Source: Paracoccus sp. N5 (GTDB taxonomy: Bacteria; Pseudomonadota; Alphaproteobacteria; Rhodobacterales; Rhodobacteraceae). From it: a DNA stretch of 64,000 nt. Below are positions 60,197 through 64,000 of this stretch, one piece after another. The stretch is taken from contig NZ_AQUO01000003.1 in assembly GCF_000371965.1 (NCBI RefSeq), positions 186,001-250,000 of the forward strand, in the 5' to 3' direction. Both the position numbers and the translations under genes were made by a program. Position 1 is the first letter of the stretch. Each line of letters starts with the position of its first letter. The notes beneath the pieces were generated by a model, which saw only the letters and a program-made list of their open reading frames with translations, searched no databases and was not told the origin of the DNA.

Positions 60197-61495
60197 TCAT
60201 TCGGCGGCGCGGCTCATCGGGTTGTTGGGATGCGTGGTCCAGTTGGCATAGCTTGCGACCGGGCGGCCGGTGCGCGGGTCGGTGGCGCCCTGCGGCAGTT
60301 CCTTCATGGTGATGCAATCGACCGGGCAGACATCGACGCAGAGGTTGCAGGCGACGCATTCCTCGTCCTTGACGACATAGGTGCGGTTCGCATCGACGCC
60401 GATGGCCTGGTGCGAGGTGTCCTCGCAGGTGGCGTAGCAGCGGCCGCATTTGATGCAGGCGCCCTGGTCGATCACCGCCTTGGTGGTGTAGTTCAGGTTC
60501 AGATATTGCCAGTCGGTGACCTTGGGGACGGCGCGGCCGACCAGATCCGCGACCGAGGTGAAGCCCTTGTGGTCCATGTAGTCCGACAGGCCCGAGATCA
60601 TCTCCTGCACCACCTTGAAGCCATAGGTCATGGCCGCGGTGCAGACCTGGACCGAGCCGGCGCCGAGCGCCATGAACTCGGCCGCGTCGCGCCAGGTGGT
60701 GACGCCGCCGATGCCAGAGATCGGCAGGCCCTGGGTGGCCGGGTTGCGGGCGATTTCCGCCACCATGTTCAGCGCGATGGGCTTCACCGCCGGGCCGCAA
60801 TAGCCGCCATGCGTGCCCATGCCGTCGATCATCGGCTCGGGGCAGAAGGCGTCGAGGTTGACCGAGGTGATCGAGTTGATGGTGTTGATCAGGCTGACCG
60901 CGTCGGCGCCGCCGCGTCTCGCCGCCTCGGCGGGTTTCCGGACGTCGGTGATGTTCGGGGTCAGCTTGACGATGCAGGGCATGTGGGAGTGGGTCTTGAC
61001 CCAGCGCGTGACCATCTCGATGTATTCCGGCACCTGGCCCACGGCCGAGCCCATGCCGCGTTCGGCCATGCCATGCGGGCAGCCGAAGTTCAGCTCGACC
61101 CCGTCGGCGCCGGTGTCCTCGATCCGGTGCAGGATGTCGCGCCACGATTCTTCGTCGCAGGGCACCATCAGGCTGATGACCAGCGCGCGGTCGGGGTAGT
61201 CGCGCTTGACCGACTTGATCTCGCGCAGGTTCACGTCCAGCGGGCGGTCGGTGATCAGCTCGATGTTGTTCAACCCCATGACGCGGCGGTCGGGGCCGTG
61301 GATGACGCCGTAGCGCGGGCCGTTCACGTTGACGATCGGCGGGCCTTCGGCGCCGAGCGTCTTCCAGACCACGCCGCCCCAGCCCGCCTCATAGGCGCGG
61401 CGGACGTTGTATTCCTTGTCCGTGGGCGGGGCCGAGGCCAGCCAGAACGGGTTCGGCGACTTGATGCCGATGAAGTCGGTCGCGAGGTTCGCCAT
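60197..61495 (-). CDS. preA: NAD-dependent dihydropyrimidine dehydrogenase subunit PreA
   Basis: 432 residues. DHODH-like barrel (GIKSPNPFWLASAPPTDKEY, ELNFGCPHGMAERGMGSAVG, the active-site Cys region NLDAFCPEPMIDG, and GISGIGGVTTWRDAAEF-type FMN loop). A C-terminal two-[4Fe-4S] ferredoxin domain follows with CIKCGRCYATC and CVACNLCVDVCPVDC. It reduces uracil and thymine with electrons relayed from PreT. Starts 3 bp after the preT stop. Confidence 0.95.
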   Translation of the reverse strand: MANLATDFIGIKSPNPFWLASAPPTDKEYNVRRAYEAGWGGVVWKTLGAEGPPIVNVNGPRYGVIHGPDRRVMGLNNIELITDRPLDVNLREIKSVKRDYPDRALVISLMVPCDEESWRDILHRIEDTGADGVELNFGCPHGMAERGMGSAVGQVPEYIEMVTRWVKTHSHMPCIVKLTPNITDVRKPAEAARRGGADAVSLINTINSITSVNLDAFCPEPMIDGMGTHGGYCGPAVKPIALNMVAEIARNPATQGLPISGIGGVTTWRDAAEFMALGAGSVQVCTAAMTYGFKVVQEMISGLSDYMDHKGFTSVADLVGRAVPKVTDWQYLNLNYTTKAVIDQGACIKCGRCYATCEDTSHQAIGVDANRTYVVKDEECVACNLCVDVCPVDCITMKELPQGATDPRTGRPVASYANWTTHPNNPMSRAAE

Positions 61496-61498
61496 GGC

Positions 61499-62836
61499 TC
61501 AGGCCCCCATCAGGAAATTGTGGATGTCCTCGGCAGCGTCGCGGCCCTGGGCCACCGCCGTCACGGTCAGGTCGTCGCCGCCAAGCGCGCAGTCGCCCCC
61601 GGCCCAGACCCCTGCGGCCGAGGTGCGGCCCTGGGCATCGGTGCGGATCTTGCCGCCGTCCAGCGCGATCTCGGCCGGCATCGCGCCCAGCGTCTGGCCG
61701 ATGGCCTTGAAGACCTGGTCGGCCGGCAGGCGGAAGGTCTGGTCGGTCAGCTCCAGCCCCTGCGCGCCGCGGCGGGTATAGGCGAATTCGACCTCGCGCA
61801 CCGCGCCATTGCCATGGATCGCCACCGGGGCGGCGTTCTCGATGATGCGCACGCCATTGGCCAGGGCGTGCTCCTGTTCGTGGGCCGAGGCCGGCATCTC
61901 GGCCCGCGCGCGGCGATAGACGATCGAGACGTTCAGCGCCCCCAGGAGCCGCGCCTGCACCGCGGCATCGACCGCGGTCATGCCGCCGCCGATCACCACC
62001 ACGTCGCGGCCGATGGGCAGCGCCGCGAGGTCGCGGGCCTGGCGCAGTTCGGCAATGAAGCCGGTGGCGGGCTCGATGCCGCGCTTGTCCTCGCCGGCGA
62101 GGCGCAGGGCGTTCACGCCGGAAAGCCCCATGCCCAGGAAGACCGCGTCGTAATCGCCGCTCAGCTCCGCGAGCCCGCCGTCGCGGCCCAGCTGCCAGTC
62201 GTCGATCAGGCGGATCCCGCCGATCTGCATCAGCCAGGCCACCTCGCGCGCGGCGAAACCGTCCACCGCCTTGTAGGAGGCGATGCCGTATTCGTTCAGC
62301 CCGCCGGGCTTGGCCCGCGCCTCGTGCAGCACCACGTCATGGCCGTGCATCGCCAGCCGGTGCGCGCAGGCCAGGCCCGCGGGCCCGGCGCCGACCACGG
62401 CCACCGTCTTGCCGGTCGCGGCGGCGCGCAGGAAGGGATGGCTTTGCCGCGCCATGATCGTGTCGGTCGCGTGGCGTTGCAGCGCGCCGATCTCGACCGG
62501 CTTGCCCTCGGCGGTCTGGCGCACGCAGGAGCCTTCGCACAGGTTCTCGGTCGGGCAGACGCGGGCGCACATGCCGCCCAGGATGTTCTGCGACAGGATC
62601 GTCAGCGCCGCCGCCTCGGGCGTGCCGGTCGCGATCTGGCGGATGAACAGCGGGATGTCGATCGAGGTCGGGCAGGCCTGGGTGCAGGGCGCGTCGTGGC
62701 AGAAATAGCAGCGGTCCGATTCCACCCGGGCCTGATGCGCATCCAGCGGCGGCGCCACGTCGCTGAAATTGGTGCAATAGCTGTCATGCGACAGCCGGCC
62801 GGGCACCACCCCCGGCGTGAACTGGCTGTTGGTCAC
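61499..62836 (-). CDS. preT: Dihydropyrimidine dehydrogenase subunit PreT (NAD/FAD, Fe-S)
   Basis: 445 residues. N-terminal Fe-S domain with CYFCHDAPCTQACPTSIDIP and CARVCPTENLCEGSC, then the FAD motif VAVVGAGPAGLACAHRLAMHG and NAD motif VVVIGGGMTAVDAAVQARLL, ending GGDCALGGDDLTVTAVAQGR. It resembles the GltD/PreT family that passes NADH electrons to PreA. GTG at 62836 is chosen because a GGGAGGT Shine-Dalgarno lies 6 bp upstream; the long open frame further upstream has no support. Confidence 0.93.
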   Translation of the reverse strand: MTNSQFTPGVVPGRLSHDSYCTNFSDVAPPLDAHQARVESDRCYFCHDAPCTQACPTSIDIPLFIRQIATGTPEAAALTILSQNILGGMCARVCPTENLCEGSCVRQTAEGKPVEIGALQRHATDTIMARQSHPFLRAAATGKTVAVVGAGPAGLACAHRLAMHGHDVVLHEARAKPGGLNEYGIASYKAVDGFAAREVAWLMQIGGIRLIDDWQLGRDGGLAELSGDYDAVFLGMGLSGVNALRLAGEDKRGIEPATGFIAELRQARDLAALPIGRDVVVIGGGMTAVDAAVQARLLGALNVSIVYRRARAEMPASAHEQEHALANGVRIIENAAPVAIHGNGAVREVEFAYTRRGAQGLELTDQTFRLPADQVFKAIGQTLGAMPAEIALDGGKIRTDAQGRTSAAGVWAGGDCALGGDDLTVTAVAQGRDAAEDIHNFLMGA

Positions 62837-63250
62837 GATGGACCTCCCTGGCTTGTTATTGCCTGCGAGCGTCTCACAGGCTGATTTTTTATCAAGTGGT
62901 AAAATTCGGAACCGCCGCCGCCGGAACCAGAAAACCGCGCGCCAAGGCAGATGCCTGCGCCGGCTGCGACAGAATGCGGCATATGCACATGAATCGCTGC
63001 TGCGATGCAGCGACTCAGTGCTTCGCTTCGGAACGGCGGAAAATCGCGAGGCTCGCCGGCGGACCCTGGCAGGGCCTGTCGCTGCTCGCGGCAGGGTGCC
63101 CGGGAAAAACGCTGGATTCTGCTGATTTTTTCGGCTGCAATTCCCCGGAGGAAAGCATTTCTCTCCGAGGGAAAGTTTCTCTTGAAGAAAAACGAATTCC
63201 GGTGAATAAATTTTCTCAGAGCCTTCCCTGAACATGATGGAGAAGAAAAA
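62837..63250. other. 414-bp divergent intergenic region (preT / glutamine amidotransferase)
   Basis: No gene is visible here. Content: a RutR-like site at 62888-62903 near preT; a 7-bp hairpin TCGCTGC/GCAGCGA at 62994-63013; and an AT-richer stretch from about 63110 to 63235 before the amidotransferase, probably its promoter and leader. No riboswitch core or sigma-54 site was recognised. Confidence 0.5.
62888..62903. promoter_or_regulatory. RutR-like operator 3, upstream of preT
   Basis: TTTATCA-AG-TGGTAAA matches 11 of the 14 fixed positions of TTGACCAnnTGGTCAA and is a near-palindrome (6 of 7 arm pairs). It lies 52 bp before the preT start, so it may extend the TetR/RutR-like control to preTA. 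Confidence 0.5.
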
Positions 63251-64000
63251 ATGTGCGGCATTGTTGGCCTGTTCCTCAAGAACGACGCCTTGCACCCCAA
63301 GCTGGGCGACCTGTTGACCGATATGCTGATCACCATGACCGACCGCGGCCCGGACAGCGCCGGGATCGCGATCTATGGCGATGACAGCAACAAGCTGAAG
63401 ATCACCGTGCAGTCGGACACGCCCGACCAGACCTTCCACGGGCTGGACACCGCGCTGTCGCTGGCGCTGGACGGGCCGGTGACGATGCGCGTCGTCGACA
63501 CCCATGCCGTGCTGACCCTGCCCGAGGGCACCGAGGCCCAGGCCCGCGCCTTCATGGCCGAGAAGGGCATCCGCGTCATGGGCGCCGGCCATTCGATGGA
63601 GATCTACAAGGAAGTCGGCCTGCCCAAGGACGTGGCCGAGCGTTTCCACCTGCGCGACATGGCCGGCAGCCACGGCATCGGCCACACCCGCATGGCGACC
63701 GAAAGCGCCGTGACCACGCTGGGGGCGCATCCGTTCTCGACCGGCGACGACCAGTGCCTGGTGCATAACGGCTCGCTTTCGAACCACAACCAGATGCGCC
63801 GGGTGCTGACCGAAAAGGGCTTCAAGCCGCAGACCCAGAACGACACCGAGGTCGCCGCCTGCTATATCTCGTCGCGGCTGGCCGAGGGCGCCAACCTGGG
63901 CGAGGCGCTGGAAGGCACGCTGGACGACCTGGACGGGTTCTTCACCTTCGTCGTCGGCACCAAGAACGGCTTCGGCGTCGTGCGCGACCCGATCGCCTGC
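63251..64000 (+). CDS. Class II glutamine amidotransferase (GlxB/MgsA-like), partial
   Basis: The first 250 codons, cut by the window edge. MCGIVGLF begins with the Cys2 nucleophile of N-terminal-nucleophile amidotransferases after Met removal. DRGPDSAGIAIYG, GHTRMATESAVTTLGAHPFS and LVHNGSLSNHNQMR supply the glutamine-site residues. The inserted segment about residues 50-130 resembles the single-domain GlxB/N-methylglutamate synthase subunit A group rather than full PurF, GlmS or GltB. Downstream GlxC/GlxD-type genes are expected. GGAG lies upstream of ATG 63251. Confidence 0.88.
   Translation, partial: MCGIVGLFLKNDALHPKLGDLLTDMLITMTDRGPDSAGIAIYGDDSNKLKITVQSDTPDQTFHGLDTALSLALDGPVTMRVVDTHAVLTLPEGTEAQARAFMAEKGIRVMGAGHSMEIYKEVGLPKDVAERFHLRDMAGSHGIGHTRMATESAVTTLGAHPFSTGDDQCLVHNGSLSNHNQMRRVLTEKGFKPQTQNDTEVAACYISSRLAEGANLGEALEGTLDDLDGFFTFVVGTKNGFGVVRDPIAC

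Noticed and set aside
62994..63013. 7-bp hairpin TCGCTGC/GCAGCGA as a terminator or riboswitch piece
   Set aside because: No T tract follows and no conserved riboswitch core surrounds it.
63060..63090. TGGCAGGGCCTGTCGCTGC considered as a sigma-54 promoter for the amidotransferase
   Set aside because: The GG-to-GC spacing does not fit the -24/-12 rule.

Overview
The window is a high-GC bacterial chromosome or chromid segment. The protein families and gene orders fit an alphaproteobacterium of the Rhodobacteraceae, most like Paracoccus: a pseudoazurin with the Paracoccus-type copper ligand spacing, many ATGA/TGATG stop-start overlaps, fused DctQM TRAP permeases and numerous organic-acid and amine catabolic operons. 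This is an inference from content; there is no rRNA or tRNA gene to place it.

Layout. 1-3611: a minus-strand lipid-type pair (KAS III-like condensing enzyme and an epimerase/reductase cut by the window edge), divergent from a TetR gene and a sulfotransferase, with two copies of a TGAACA-type palindrome between them. 3784-5398: three overlapping genes for a secreted protein, a Tat-type cupredoxin and an ECF sigma factor. 5517-9045: a cobalamin riboswitch followed by a binding-protein/FecCD/ATPase importer and a pseudoazurin. 9168-10043: a YghU-type glutathione transferase. 10218-11303: a decayed IS5-family element. 11337-19934: an orphan type VI secretion island on the minus strand (vgrG, EagR chaperone, PAAR-Rhs toxin with an SHH-type nuclease tip, SUKH immunity gene, then a lower-GC tail of broken or unrecognised immunity-like genes).

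20056-28273: a TRAP transporter, IclR regulator, thiolase, acyl-CoA ligase, tandem PCC-domain protein and SDR, almost all overlapping, which looks like one catabolic operon for an unidentified organic acid. 28530-30034: MarR plus a FUSC-type membrane protein. 30057-37329: a LysR gene divergent from a complete LIV-type ABC importer joined to a GMC oxidoreductase. 37469-40297: a RutG-like pyrimidine permease and an amino-acid permease. 40374-45967: an Lrp-family regulator divergent from the full branched-chain 2-oxoacid dehydrogenase operon (E1alpha, E1beta, E2, E3). 46042-47553: a phospholipase D-like enzyme.

47550-62836: a nitrogen-scavenging block. A LysR gene is divergent from creatinase, an MFS transporter and a ureohydrolase. 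Next come an NMT1/THI5-type ABC importer, dihydropyrimidinase, an N-carbamoyl amidohydrolase, two tandem RutR-like TetR regulators with RutR-like operators, and PreA/PreT. Together PreTA, dihydropyrimidinase and the amidohydrolase make a complete reductive pyrimidine degradation route. The window ends inside a class II glutamine amidotransferase gene (63251 onward), probably the first gene of a Glx/N-methylglutamate-synthase-like operon.

The regions I consider least explained are the TRAP/thiolase/PCC operon, the OleA/OleD-like pair with its sulfotransferase neighbour, and the immunity-gene tail of the Rhs island.
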